Source of the DNA: Pseudomonas protegens | GTDB lineage: Bacteria; Pseudomonadota; Gammaproteobacteria; Pseudomonadales; Pseudomonadaceae | Assembly: GCF_013407925.2 (NCBI RefSeq) | Contig: NZ_CP060201.1 | Location: 5,565,001 to 5,629,000 of the forward strand | DNA length: 64,000 nt | Direction: 5' to 3' | Shown here: piece after piece, positions 9,605-18,009 of the stretch | Position numbering within the stretch: the stretch's first letter is position 1 | Layout of the letters: every line of letters begins with the position of its first letter | The notes under the pieces: generated by a model | What the model was told of the DNA's origin: nothing | What the model saw: only the letters and a program-made list of their open reading frames with translations | Databases searched by the model: none | Position numbers and translations under genes: made by a program

Positions 9605-10666
9605 ATGAAGCAAAACAACCTGCAAAACAAAAGCCTGCTGCTGTTACTGGCCCTGGTGACGGTGGCGTTCATCTGGATTCTGCTGCCGTTCTACGGGGCG
9701 CTGTTCTGGGCGGTGATCCTGGGCATCGTCTTTGCCCCCCTGCAGCGCCGCCTGCAATTGAAGTTCGGCTGGCCGCGCAATCTCACGGCCCTGTGCACGC
9801 TGTTGATCTGCCTGCTGATCGCCATCCTGCCGGTGATCATCACCAGCGTGCTGCTGGTTCAGGAAGGCGCCGAGCTGTACAAGAAAATCGAAAGCGGCCA
9901 GCTGGATATCGCCGGCTACCTGGCCCAGTTCAAGCACGGCCTGCCACCGTACTTCCAGCACCTGCTGGACCGCTTTGGTCTGGGCGAGCTCAAGGGCCTG
10001 CAGGACAAGGTGGTCAAGAGCGCGATGCAGGGCAGCCAGTACCTGGCGACCCAGGCCTTCAGCTTCGGCCAGGGCACCTTCGAGTTCGTGGTGAGTTTCT
10101 TCATCATGCTGTACCTGTTGTTTTTCTGTCTGCGCGATGGCGCCGAGCTGGTACGCAAGATCCGCGGCGCCGTGCCCCTGGCCGAGTACCAGAAGCGCCG
10201 CCTGCAATTGAAGTTCAACCGGGTGGTGCGGGCCACGGTCAAGGGCAATGTGCTGGTGGCGGTGACCCAGGGCGCCCTGGGCGGCTTGATCTTCTGGTTC
10301 CTGGACATTCCCAGCGCCTTGCTCTGGGCGGTGTTGATGGCCTTTCTGTCGCTGTTGCCGGCGGTGGGGGCGGGGATTGTCTGGGGGCCGGTGGCGGCGT
10401 ATTTCCTGGTCAGCGGCGCGATCTGGCAAGGGGTGGTGCTGGCGCTGTTCGGGGTGCTGGTGATCGGCCTGGTGGACAACCTGCTGCGGCCGATCCTGGT
10501 GGGCAAGGACACGCGGATGCCGGATTACCTGATCCTGATCTCGACCCTGGGCGGGCTGGCGGTCTTCGGCCTCAACGGTTTTGTCATCGGGCCGCTGATC
10601 GCTGCCTTGTTCATGTCGAGCTGGGCGCTGTTCGTCGACACCCGGCCCCGGGTGCAGTTGCCCTGA
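9605..10666 (+). CDS. AI-2E family transporter (PerM/YdiK-like permease)
   Basis: A 353-residue integral membrane protein with two hydrophobic segments at the start (LLLLLALVTVAFIWILLP), a central soluble stretch, and the conserved C-terminal block VDNLLRPILVGKDTRMPDYLILISTLGG, which is diagnostic of the AI-2E exporter/PerM family. About eight membrane segments are expected. Members are annotated as autoinducer-2 exporters, but many are transporters of unknown substrate or Na+/H+ antiporters, so no substrate is assigned. It is divergent from trhP with about 160 bases between, and followed by a convergent small gene. Confidence 0.85.
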   Translation: MKQNNLQNKSLLLLLALVTVAFIWILLPFYGALFWAVILGIVFAPLQRRLQLKFGWPRNLTALCTLLICLLIAILPVIITSVLLVQEGAELYKKIESGQLDIAGYLAQFKHGLPPYFQHLLDRFGLGELKGLQDKVVKSAMQGSQYLATQAFSFGQGTFEFVVSFFIMLYLLFFCLRDGAELVRKIRGAVPLAEYQKRRLQLKFNRVVRATVKGNVLVAVTQGALGGLIFWFLDIPSALLWAVLMAFLSLLPAVGAGIVWGPVAAYFLVSGAIWQGVVLALFGVLVIGLVDNLLRPILVGKDTRMPDYLILISTLGGLAVFGLNGFVIGPLIAALFMSSWALFVDTRPRVQLP

Positions 10667-10744
10667 CGCTGGACGGCCCGGTGCTACGAAAAAACACCTA
10701 TTGCGCTGTGGGGCATGGCGACCAGTGCTACCGGCACGGGCTGT

Positions 10745-10939
10745 TCAGTCCACCACCTGATCGAGCATGTGCAGCACTTCCTGCTCGTTGAGCAGGCCCT
10801 TGCGCACCAGGTTCTGGGTCAGCAGCGAGAGGAACTTGGCGCTGCGATGACCTTCCAGATGCTTGAGCTCGGTCAGGGCGTCGTACACCCGGCTGGAAGT
10901 GCAGAGGCCTTCGACGCGGTGCGGGTTTTGCGTGGGCAT
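10745..10939 (-). CDS. Small conserved protein of unknown function (64 aa)
   Basis: A 64-residue protein with many leucines and charged residues (YDALTELKHLEGHRSAKFLSLLTQNLVRKGLLNEQEV), soluble and probably all-helical. The start ATG is supported by AAGGACGA six bases upstream. The C-terminal half, with an L-NEQEVLHMLDQVV segment, resembles short helical pairs found in protein-interaction domains, but no family is recognised. It stands alone, convergent with the AI-2E transporter gene. Confidence 0.72.
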   Translation of the reverse strand: MPTQNPHRVEGLCTSSRVYDALTELKHLEGHRSAKFLSLLTQNLVRKGLLNEQEVLHMLDQVVD

Positions 10940-11186
10940 GGGGTTCGTCCTTGTTCTTGTGGGCCTGTTGTTATAAAGGCTGTGTGACGGGGCTGTTATG
11001 ACAGGCGTGGGGCGAGCGGACCCGGTCGATCTTGCGGTCCCTGAATGACACACGCGTGACAGTCCCATGTCGCCCGAGGCGTCGCTGGGGTTGGCACACT
11101 ATTGCCGGATTTTCATGCAAATACTGTTCCAGTCGCGACATGATGCTGAGCTATTCAGACATTTGGCTGATGGCAAAATGCAACAA

Positions 11187-11207
11187 GCCCCGCCGGATGG
11201 GCGGGGC
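11187..11207 (-). terminator. Hairpin terminator of the Tyr/Pro-rich protein gene
   Basis: GCCCCGCC-GGATG-GGCGGGGC forms a strong stem 23 bases beyond the stop of the minus-strand gene at 11230. The following minus-strand bases TTGTTGCATTTTG are only moderately T-rich. Confidence 0.55.
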
Positions 11208-11229
11208 CTGTGGCTGTTTCAGTGGAGCC

Positions 11230-11589
11230 TTACCAGCGGCCGGGACCCGGGCCGTAGTAGTAATGAGGGTGGCCGTAGTAGCCGCGAGGCGGGCCGTAGT
11301 ACACCGGCGCCGGGCGGTAGTAGACCGGCTGCTGCACATACACCGGTGCCGGCTGGTAGTAGACCGGTGGTGGTGGCGCGGCGTACACCGGCTGCGGTTG
11401 GACATACACCGGCGCCTGCTGCACATAGACCGGACGATCCTGGTTGGCGATCACCGAACCCACTACGGCTGCGCCGACAACAGCACCCAATGCGGCGGGC
11501 CCGACCCAGCCACCGCCGTGGGCGGATGCCTGGCCTGCGACAGCGAGTGCGCCAATGAGCAAGGCTATCTTGGGGATTTTGGAAATCAT
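11230..11589 (-). CDS. Secreted Tyr/Pro-rich repeat protein
   Basis: A 119-residue envelope protein. Residues 1-23 form a signal peptide (MISKIPKIALLIGALAVAGQASA, cleavage after ASA). A glycine/alanine segment (ALGAVVGAAVVGSVIA) of glycine-zipper type follows. The rest is a low-complexity tail built from short repeats of the forms PVYVQ, PVYYQPAPVY and YYGP. The start is supported by GAGGAAC upstream; six extra codons (MNRGTT) in the longer frame lie over that site. Such proteins are common in pseudomonads without known function; an outer-membrane-associated or surface role is likely. The repeat DNA is GTAGTAGACCGG-like and may vary in copy number. Confidence 0.75.
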   Translation of the reverse strand: MISKIPKIALLIGALAVAGQASAHGGGWVGPAALGAVVGAAVVGSVIANQDRPVYVQQAPVYVQPQPVYAAPPPPVYYQPAPVYVQQPVYYRPAPVYYGPPRGYYGHPHYYYGPGPGRW

Positions 11590-11843
11590 GGTTGTTCCTC
11601 GGTTCAACCTCCGCGTTCATGGTCTGCACCAGACTCAAGAACTGACGCGGGGATACTTCTAAGACAGCGGTTTTTGCAAAATCTGCACAGCCGCTGAGTA
11701 AATATTGTGTAAGGTCTGTACCGGCCTCTTTACCGTCATCCCTGGGCGTCGAAGAGGCCTGTGAACCAGCGGCGATATGATCGGGCACAAGGGCTCGGCT
11801 GACCAATCCCGTCTATCCGAAAGTGCCCGGCAAGGAGATGAAC

Positions 11844-12662
11844 ATGCAAATGAACCCCAATAAAGACACCCAGTTGTGCATGTCGCTGTCCGGGCGTCCG
11901 GGGAATTTCGGCCTGCGCTTTCACAACCATCTGTATGAGCAGTTGGGGCTCAACTTCTACTACAAGGCCTTCAGCAGCCAGGACCTGCCCGGCGCGGTGC
12001 GAGGGATCCGGGCCTTGGGGATTCGCGGCTGCGGCGTGTCCATGCCGTTCAAGGAAGACTGCATCGCCCTGGTGGATGAGCTGGACGCCTCGGCCCGGGC
12101 CATTGCCTCGATCAATACCATCGTCAATACCGACGGCCATCTGAAGGCTTACAACACCGATTACATCGCCGTGGCCCGCTTGCTGGCCGAGCACGCGGTG
12201 CCGCAGGCGTCTACCTTCGCCCTGCGCGGCAGCGGCGGCATGGCCAAGGCCGTGGCCAGTGCCTTGCGTGACGGCGGTTATGCCCGCGGGGTGATAGTGG
12301 CCCGCAACGAAGTGGCCGGGCGCGCGCTGGCCCGTTCCCTGGGCTATGAGTGGCAGGCCGAGTTGGGCAGCCTGCGGCCGCAGATGCTGATCAACGTTAC
12401 CCCGATCGGCATGAGCGGCGGGCCAGAGGCGCAGCAACTGGCGTTCGACGCCGAGGCGATAGCGGCGGCGGACACGGTGTTCGACGTGGTGGCGGTGCCG
12501 CCGCAGACGCCGCTGATCCTGCGGGCCCAGGCCGAGGGCAAGCAGGTCATCACCGGGCTGGAAGTGATTGCCATCCAGGCCCTGGAGCAGTTCGTGCTGT
12601 ATACCGGCGTGCGCCCGAGCGAGGAGCAGTTCCAGAAGGCCGTAGCCTTCGCCCGGGCCTGA
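11844..12662 (+). CDS. AroE-like (shikimate/quinate dehydrogenase family) oxidoreductase
   Basis: A 272-residue NAD(P)-dependent oxidoreductase of the shikimate dehydrogenase family. The catalytic lysine is K70 in VSMPFKE, the paired aspartate D106 in AYNTD, and the Rossmann loop is GSGGMAKA at 129-136. The usual shikimate-binding H-S-x-S-P near the N-terminus is replaced by GNFGLR (residues 20-25), although the following H-N is kept. The substrate is therefore unlikely to be bound as shikimate is, and the gene should not be taken as the main aroE. The start at 11844 has AAGGAG six bases upstream; ATGs at 11838 and 11850 are alternatives. No operon partner is evident. Confidence 0.8.
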   Translation: MQMNPNKDTQLCMSLSGRPGNFGLRFHNHLYEQLGLNFYYKAFSSQDLPGAVRGIRALGIRGCGVSMPFKEDCIALVDELDASARAIASINTIVNTDGHLKAYNTDYIAVARLLAEHAVPQASTFALRGSGGMAKAVASALRDGGYARGVIVARNEVAGRALARSLGYEWQAELGSLRPQMLINVTPIGMSGGPEAQQLAFDAEAIAAADTVFDVVAVPPQTPLILRAQAEGKQVITGLEVIAIQALEQFVLYTGVRPSEEQFQKAVAFARA

Positions 12663-12673
12663 AACCGCAACGC

Positions 12674-12770
12674 TGTAGCTGCAGGCTGCGACAAGGCCCG
12701 CAGGGCCTTGGGCGTGCTTAGGTGCGGCGCCTCCTTCGGGGGCGATCGCCGCCTGCGACAGCGGCGACCA
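12674..12770. repeat. REP pair (TGTAGCCGCTGCC type), partly decayed
   Basis: CTGTAGCTGCAGGCTGCGACAAGGCCC on the left and GCCGCCTGCGACAGCGGCGAC on the right form an imperfect inverted pair in the convergent gap before yceH. It also contains the AAGGCCCGCAGGGCCTT inner palindrome seen at 2279. Confidence 0.7.
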
Positions 12771-12773
12771 GGA

Positions 12774-13424
12774 TCAGCCTTCGAGCTGGGCCAGGCGCTC
12801 TTCCAGGGCGGCGATCCGTGCTTCCAGTTCTTCGATGCGTTCCACTGAAACGCCGCCGCCCGTGCTGCGTTCCACCGGGTTGCCGCGGGCGGCGAGAATC
12901 GCCTCGATGTCCGCCGGGTCGCCCAGGGCGTGGGTGTAGCGGTCTTCGCGCTGGCCGGCCTGACGCGGGATGTGCAGGGCCAGGCCCCGGGCGATCAGGC
13001 GTTCGAGCTGGTGCAGGACCTGCTCGCTGTCTTCGAAATCATGCATGCGCCCGCTGCGGGTCAGCAGTTCATTGACCGTCTGCGGGCCGCGCAGAAACAT
13101 CAGGCCACACAGGATCAACTGCGCCGGCACCAGTTCCAGGGCCTTGTCCAGGCGCTGTTCCCAGCGATCGGCGCGGCTGCCCATCACCAGCCGGGTAAAG
13201 CCACGGGCTTCGAGGGCGCGCAGGCTTTGCCCGACCTGGCCCGGGGTCAGGTTCATCACCGGTTCGCGGCTGGTTTTCTGGTTGCAGGCCAGTACCAGGG
13301 CGTTGAGGGTCAGGGGGTAGGTTTCCGGGCTGGTGGCCTGCTTTTCGATCAACGAACCCAGGATGCGGATATCGGTGCTGCTCAAGCGCAGTTCTTCGCC
13401 GGGGGTGTCGTGCTCGCTGCTCAT
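12774..13424 (-). CDS. yceH: YceH family protein (DUF480)
   Basis: A 216-residue soluble protein that matches the YceH/DUF480 family: [36 protein letters not shown] and [20 protein letters not shown] are its conserved blocks. The fold is two winged helices, and the C-terminus (residues about 190-216) is a short coiled coil ([22 protein letters not shown]). In enterobacteria the gene is linked to mviM/murJ, but no specific biochemical role is established. The start at MSSEHDTP is preferred; 16 more codons lie upstream without a ribosome site. Confidence 0.87.
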   Translation of the reverse strand: MSSEHDTPGEELRLSSTDIRILGSLIEKQATSPETYPLTLNALVLACNQKTSREPVMNLTPGQVGQSLRALEARGFTRLVMGSRADRWEQRLDKALELVPAQLILCGLMFLRGPQTVNELLTRSGRMHDFEDSEQVLHQLERLIARGLALHIPRQAGQREDRYTHALGDPADIEAILAARGNPVERSTGGGVSVERIEELEARIAALEERLAQLEG

Positions 13425-13641
13425 AAGTGCTGGTCCCTTGGTCACTGATGGGTGGGTCGTGAAAAACCGCAACAGGGCCTGGAGCGGCGCTGCGGTTTTT
13501 CCGTGGCCGGGTGGGCCACTTTGGAGGGGCTCTGTTTTACCTTCAGAACCCGGATCTTGCCATCAGAACTTGGCACGGCCCGCGCCGGCGCCGGTTTATC
13601 GGGGCGCCCCCGCCGCCATGTGTGGGGCGAGGGCGGCCGGT

Positions 13642-16161
13642 TCAGCCGGGTTGCGCGTCTGTTGCAGGCTGTGTCGTGCGTGGCGAATCCGCTGCCTGCC
13701 GGGCTTGGCCCGCTGTCTCCAGGCACTGGCGGGCAAACCGGGCCAGGCCCAGCAGGGCGTTTCTCGCGGAGCGCAGGTAGAACGCCTGCAACTGGAACAC
13801 GTGCCAGCGGCCCTCGTGGATTTCCAGCTGGCAAGCCACCGCGGACTGCCTGGCGCGCTCGGCCAGGCGCGTGGAGTCCGACAGCAGCAGTTCCTGGTCG
13901 CCGACCTGGATCAGCATCGGCGGCAGGCCGCGCAGGTCTGCTTCCAGGGGGCGATGGGTGGGGGCTTGAGCGGGCGCTGCGTAGGCCTTGAGGGCTTGCT
14001 CCAGCCAGTCGCGGCGGATCATCGGGTCGGCCTCCTGGCGCGATTGCATACTGGCGCCGCCCAGGTCCGGATCGGTGACCGGCGACAGCAGCATCAGCCC
14101 GGCGGCAATCTCCTCGCCACGTTCCTTCAGTGCCAGGGCCAGCGCCAGGACCAGGGCGCCGCCGGCGGAATCGCCGGCGATCAGCAGCTTGTCCGCCGGG
14201 CAGAGCTGGGCGCGGATGGCGTCATAACAGGCCAGGCAGTCTTCCAGCGCGGCGGGGTAGGGATGCTCCGGCGCCAGCCGGTAGTCGGGGACCCAGACGC
14301 TGCAGCCGCTGTCCCGGGCCAGGCGGCTGCTGACGCTGTAGTGAGAGCGCGGGCCGCCGAGGCAGAAGGCGCCACCGTGCAGGTAGAGAATCACCCCCTT
14401 GGGCGTCGTGCTTGCGGGCTCGACAATCTGCAACGAGAGCCCGTCCAGCCGCATGCTCCGGCGCTTCACGCCCAGGCAGCCGGGCATCAGCCATGACAGC
14501 TGGTCGACGATCTTGCGCTGGCTGGCCAGGGCCCGGGGCGGGCCGATCAAGGCTTTGAAACTGACCCGTAGGAAAACCCGCAGGAAGGCTGCGTTGGCCC
14601 GCTCCAGCCAGTCCCGGGGGGCGGCTATGCGTTGTCCGGCGCAGTCCGGGGAGCGGGCGTCCAATGGGCTGGACAGGCGATAGGCGGCCAGCCCGGCATA
14701 GCGTGCCAGCCAGCGATAGGACCAGGTGAAGCCTGGCCAGTTGGTGCTGTTGTGCCCCCGTTCGTCGACATACCAGCTCTTGCAGCCGCTCCACACCGAA
14801 GTGGCCAGGCGGCGCTGGATGCGCCGTTGAAAGCGCTGGTGGCGGTGTTCATCCACTTCCAGCTGGCTGGCGTCGCTGTCCAGCAGCGCCTGGCGGGCCT
14901 GCATGACGTGGGAGATCTGGCTCTCCAGCATATGGATGATGGAGTTGTGGCCCAGGTTGGTGTTGGGCCCGTAGAGCATGAAGAAGTTGGGGAAGCCCGG
15001 CACGCTGATACCCAGGTAGGCCGCCGCGCCGTCTTGCCAGGCCTGGTTCAGGTCAAGCCCATCACGGCCGCTGATGCGCATCGGCGAGAGGAACTCGGTG
15101 GCGGCAAAACCGGTGCCGTAGATGATTGCGTCGACGGTGTGCTGCTGGCCGTCGAGGGTTTCGATGCCGTGTTCGGTGATCCGCCGGATGCCCTCGGTCA
15201 CCAGCTGCACATGAGCTTGGTCGAAGGTCTTGAGGTAGTCGTTGGACAGCAGGATGCGCTTGCAGCCGATGGGGTAGTCCGGGGTCATCTGCCGGCGCAG
15301 TTCGGGGCTGGCGACCGAGGCGTGCAGGAGCTTGTTGAACGGGCCACCGACCACCCACCGGGTCAGGCCCTTGAGGCGGGTGAAGCCCAGGGCCCGGGAT
15401 TCGAAGTGCAGGTAGTGGGCCGCGCGCAGCAGTTTCATCCGCCAGGGCTGGCGGGCCAGACGCTGTTTTTCTTGCTCGCTGTAGGCTCGGTCGGCCTTGG
15501 GCATGATGTAGGCCGGCGAGCGCTGGAAGACCTTGAGCGCCGCCACCTGATCGGCAATCTGCGGCACGAACTGGATGGCCGAGGCGCCGGTGCCGATCAC
15601 CGCCACCCGTTTGTCGGCCAGGGCGTAATGGTGATCCCAGTGGGCGGAGTGAAAGACCCGGCCGCGAAAGCTGTGCATGCCCGGCAGTTTGGGCAGGGCG
15701 GGACGGCTCAGCTGGCCGACGGCGCTGATCAGCAGACGGGTGAAATGCTCCTGGCCATCGTTGCAGACGACCTGCCAGTAATGGCCGGTTTCATCGAAGC
15801 GGGCGTGGCGCACTTCGCTGCCGAAGTGAATGTGTGGCAGCAGGTCGTAGGTACGGGCGCAATGTTGCAGGTAGTCGTGGATCTCGGCCTGGGGCGCGAA
15901 CACCCGGGACCAGCGCGGGTTGGGCTCGAAGGAAAATGAGTACAGGTGCGAAGGCACGTCGCAGGCGGCGCCGGGGTAGGTGTTGTCGCGCCAGACGCCG
16001 CCGACGTCCTGGCCTTTCTCAAGCAGGAGGAACTGACTGACCCCGGCCTTGCGCAGGGCGATGGCCGTGCCCAGGCCGCCGAAGCCGCTGCCGATGATCA
16101 GGGCTTCCAGGGGCGCGCAGGGGCTGGAACAGAGGTTTAGCGGGGCGGTGGATTCGGGCAT
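13642..16161 (-). CDS. Fused Baeyer-Villiger-type monooxygenase and alpha/beta hydrolase
   Basis: An 839-residue two-enzyme protein. Residues 1-500 are a flavin monooxygenase: FAD loop GSGFGG (25-30), the BVMO fingerprint F165-x-G-x-x-x-H171-x-x-x-W175, and the NADPH loop GTGASA (190-195). Residues about 570-815 are a hormone-sensitive-lipase-type esterase: oxyanion HGG (595-597), nucleophile S665 in GDSAGG, acid D755 and His787. BVMOs turn ketones into esters that an esterase then hydrolyses, so the fusion may run both steps on one chain; that is inference. Start at MPESTAP, with GAGGT upstream; the 55-codon extension is rejected. The tail after 815 is disordered. An AraC gene diverges from it. 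Confidence 0.88.
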   Translation of the reverse strand: MPESTAPLNLCSSPCAPLEALIIGSGFGGLGTAIALRKAGVSQFLLLEKGQDVGGVWRDNTYPGAACDVPSHLYSFSFEPNPRWSRVFAPQAEIHDYLQHCARTYDLLPHIHFGSEVRHARFDETGHYWQVVCNDGQEHFTRLLISAVGQLSRPALPKLPGMHSFRGRVFHSAHWDHHYALADKRVAVIGTGASAIQFVPQIADQVAALKVFQRSPAYIMPKADRAYSEQEKQRLARQPWRMKLLRAAHYLHFESRALGFTRLKGLTRWVVGGPFNKLLHASVASPELRRQMTPDYPIGCKRILLSNDYLKTFDQAHVQLVTEGIRRITEHGIETLDGQQHTVDAIIYGTGFAATEFLSPMRISGRDGLDLNQAWQDGAAAYLGISVPGFPNFFMLYGPNTNLGHNSIIHMLESQISHVMQARQALLDSDASQLEVDEHRHQRFQRRIQRRLATSVWSGCKSWYVDERGHNSTNWPGFTWSYRWLARYAGLAAYRLSSPLDARSPDCAGQRIAAPRDWLERANAAFLRVFLRVSFKALIGPPRALASQRKIVDQLSWLMPGCLGVKRRSMRLDGLSLQIVEPASTTPKGVILYLHGGAFCLGGPRSHYSVSSRLARDSGCSVWVPDYRLAPEHPYPAALEDCLACYDAIRAQLCPADKLLIAGDSAGGALVLALALALKERGEEIAAGLMLLSPVTDPDLGGASMQSRQEADPMIRRDWLEQALKAYAAPAQAPTHRPLEADLRGLPPMLIQVGDQELLLSDSTRLAERARQSAVACQLEIHEGRWHVFQLQAFYLRSARNALLGLARFARQCLETAGQARQAADSPRTTQPATDAQPG

Positions 16162-16324
16162 GACGACCTCGTTGTTATTGTTGTGGACGCAGGGGGGATC
16201 GACCCGGGGCCCTGTCCTGGCGACGTTGGCGTGGCCCCGTTGAGTGAAGCATGGGGGCAAATATCCGTGGACCCCATGCTGCAACGGGACAAGTGTTTTA
16301 GTATTTGGGCCAAATCCGCCGCCC

Positions 16325-17365
16325 ATGAGTCAGGCCATGAACGTTCAAGCATTCACCCGGGGACCGTCCAGCGCCTTGCTGTTGGTGAACTTTGCGCTTG
16401 AAAGGGGCCTGTCGCCGACGCGTCTGCTGGCCGGTTGCGCGGTGTCCCTGGAGGGGCTGCAGGACCCCAATACGCTGCTGCTGGCGGCCCAGGAGCTGCG
16501 GCTGGTGAGCAATCTGCTGCAACTGCTGGGGCATCCTCCTGGGCTGGGCTATGAGGTGGGTGCGCGTTACCACTTTTCCACCTACGGCCTGTTCGGCTAT
16601 GGCCTGATCAGCAGCGCGACGCCGGCCGATGCGCTGAGCCTGGCCCTGCGCTTTCTGCCGCTGACCTATGCCTTCGCTTCGATCGGTTACCGACTGGAGC
16701 GGGATCTGGGCGTGCTGACCTTCGGTGCGCCGCCGCTGGCCGATCCGCAGGTGGCCGGGTTTCTGCTGGAACGGGACATGGCCGCTGCCGCGGTGTTGAT
16801 GAAGGAGATCGTCGGTGAGGATTTTTGTCTGGCGCGCCTGACCCGCCGTGCCGCCCCGCCCGCGGCTAGCGCGGCCTGCGATGTGCCGCGGGTGCTGGGC
16901 CGGGTGCCCGAGTACCGGGCGGCGCTGGACAGCCTGGCGTTCGACCGGCGGTTCCTGGATCGCGCCTTGCCCCAGGCCAACCCGCTGACGGTGGCGATGT
17001 GCGAGCAGATGTGCCGGCAGTTGCTTGAGCGCCGACAGGCCCATCAGAGCACCGCGGCCCTGGTCCGCCAGCATCTCGAGGCCCTGCCGGCCGGCAGAGT
17101 CGCGGATCTGCCGGACATGGCGCGTCTTACGCGGACCAGTGCGCGCACCTTGAAACGGCGCCTGCAGGAAGAGGGCACCAGCTATCGCCAGTTGCTGGCC
17201 GAGCAGCGCGGCGCCCGGGCCCTGGCGTTGTTGGGCAATCGCGCCTTGAGTCTGACCCGGATCGCGGAAGAGCTGGGTTTCAGCGACCTGTCGAGTTTTT
17301 CCCAGAGCTTCAAGCGCTGGTTCGGCGTCGCCCCCAGCGCCTATCGCCGGGGGCCTTCGGGATAA
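16325..17365 (+). CDS. AraC-family transcriptional regulator beside the monooxygenase gene
   Basis: A 346-residue regulator with an N-terminal arabinose_bd-type ligand domain (about 20-210) and a C-terminal AraC HTH pair (DLPDMARLTRTSARTLKRRLQEEG, then LSLTRIAEELGFSDLSSFSQSFKRWFG). It is divergent from the monooxygenase-esterase fusion with 163 bases between, the usual layout for an activator of the neighbouring gene responding to its substrate. The start is uncertain: ATGs at 16325 and 16337 are both possible and neither has a strong ribosome site. An upstream ATG at 16244 would run into the fusion gene's promoter region. Confidence 0.85.
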   Translation: MSQAMNVQAFTRGPSSALLLVNFALERGLSPTRLLAGCAVSLEGLQDPNTLLLAAQELRLVSNLLQLLGHPPGLGYEVGARYHFSTYGLFGYGLISSATPADALSLALRFLPLTYAFASIGYRLERDLGVLTFGAPPLADPQVAGFLLERDMAAAAVLMKEIVGEDFCLARLTRRAAPPAASAACDVPRVLGRVPEYRAALDSLAFDRRFLDRALPQANPLTVAMCEQMCRQLLERRQAHQSTAALVRQHLEALPAGRVADLPDMARLTRTSARTLKRRLQEEGTSYRQLLAEQRGARALALLGNRALSLTRIAEELGFSDLSSFSQSFKRWFGVAPSAYRRGPSG

Positions 17366-17436
17366 AGGCCCCGGGTTGAGCCGCTGTGGCTATAATCGCT
17401 GCTCGTTGTACTCCCGCCATCCTTGTCGAGACTGTC

Positions 17437-17946
17437 ATGACTATTTCCCTGTACGCCGCTTCCGTTCCCGTCTTCAAGCAAATGCTCAACGCCCTGAGCG
17501 ATGTCCTGCACAAGGCCGAAGCTCACGCCACCGCGAAGAACATCGAGCCCAATGCCCTGTTGCAGGCGCGTCTGTACCCGGACATGTTCCCGCTGGTGCG
17601 CCAGGTGCAGATCGCCGTGGACTTCGCCAAGGGCGTGTCGGCGCGTCTGGCCGAGGTCGAGCTGCCCAAGTACGACGACAGCGAAACCACCTTCGCCGAC
17701 CTGCAGGCGCTGATCGCCAAGGTCCTGGCCTTTATCGACGGCATCCAGCCGGCGCAGATCGATGGCAAGGAAGGCATCGAGATCGTCACTCGTCCGGGCA
17801 CCCCGAAAGAGAAGCGCTTCAGTGGCCAGTCCTACCTGTTGACCTACGGCCTGCCGCAGTTCTTCTTCCACGTCACCACCACCTACGCGATCCTGCGTCA
17901 CAACGGTGTGGAAGTGGGCAAGCGCGATTACATGGGCGCGTTCTAA
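17437..17946 (+). CDS. DUF1993 family protein
   Basis: A 169-residue soluble helical protein. It fits DUF1993: N-terminal MTISLYAASVPVFKQMLNAL, the central ARLYPDMFPLVRQVQIA, and the C-terminal block SYLLTYGLPQFFFHVTTTYAILRHNGVEVGK-DYMG are conserved across this family. The fold is DinB-like (four-helix bundle), and function is unknown. The start is placed at MTISLYAA, matching the family N-terminus. It is followed by a strong bidirectional terminator and faces sstT. Confidence 0.86.
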   Translation: MTISLYAASVPVFKQMLNALSDVLHKAEAHATAKNIEPNALLQARLYPDMFPLVRQVQIAVDFAKGVSARLAEVELPKYDDSETTFADLQALIAKVLAFIDGIQPAQIDGKEGIEIVTRPGTPKEKRFSGQSYLLTYGLPQFFFHVTTTYAILRHNGVEVGKRDYMGAF

Positions 17947-17958
17947 ACCCCAGGCGAT

Positions 17959-17998
17959 AAAAAAGCCCGGCCAGGTTGACCCTGGCCGGGCTTTTTTG
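17959..17998. terminator. Bidirectional rho-independent terminator
   Basis: An A-run, then AAGCCCGGCCAGG-TTGA-CCCTGGCCGGGCTT and a T-run: a perfect GC stem with A/T tracts on both sides. It ends both the DUF1993 gene (plus) and sstT (minus). Confidence 0.95.
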
Positions 17999-18009
17999 TG
18001 GCCGTTGGA

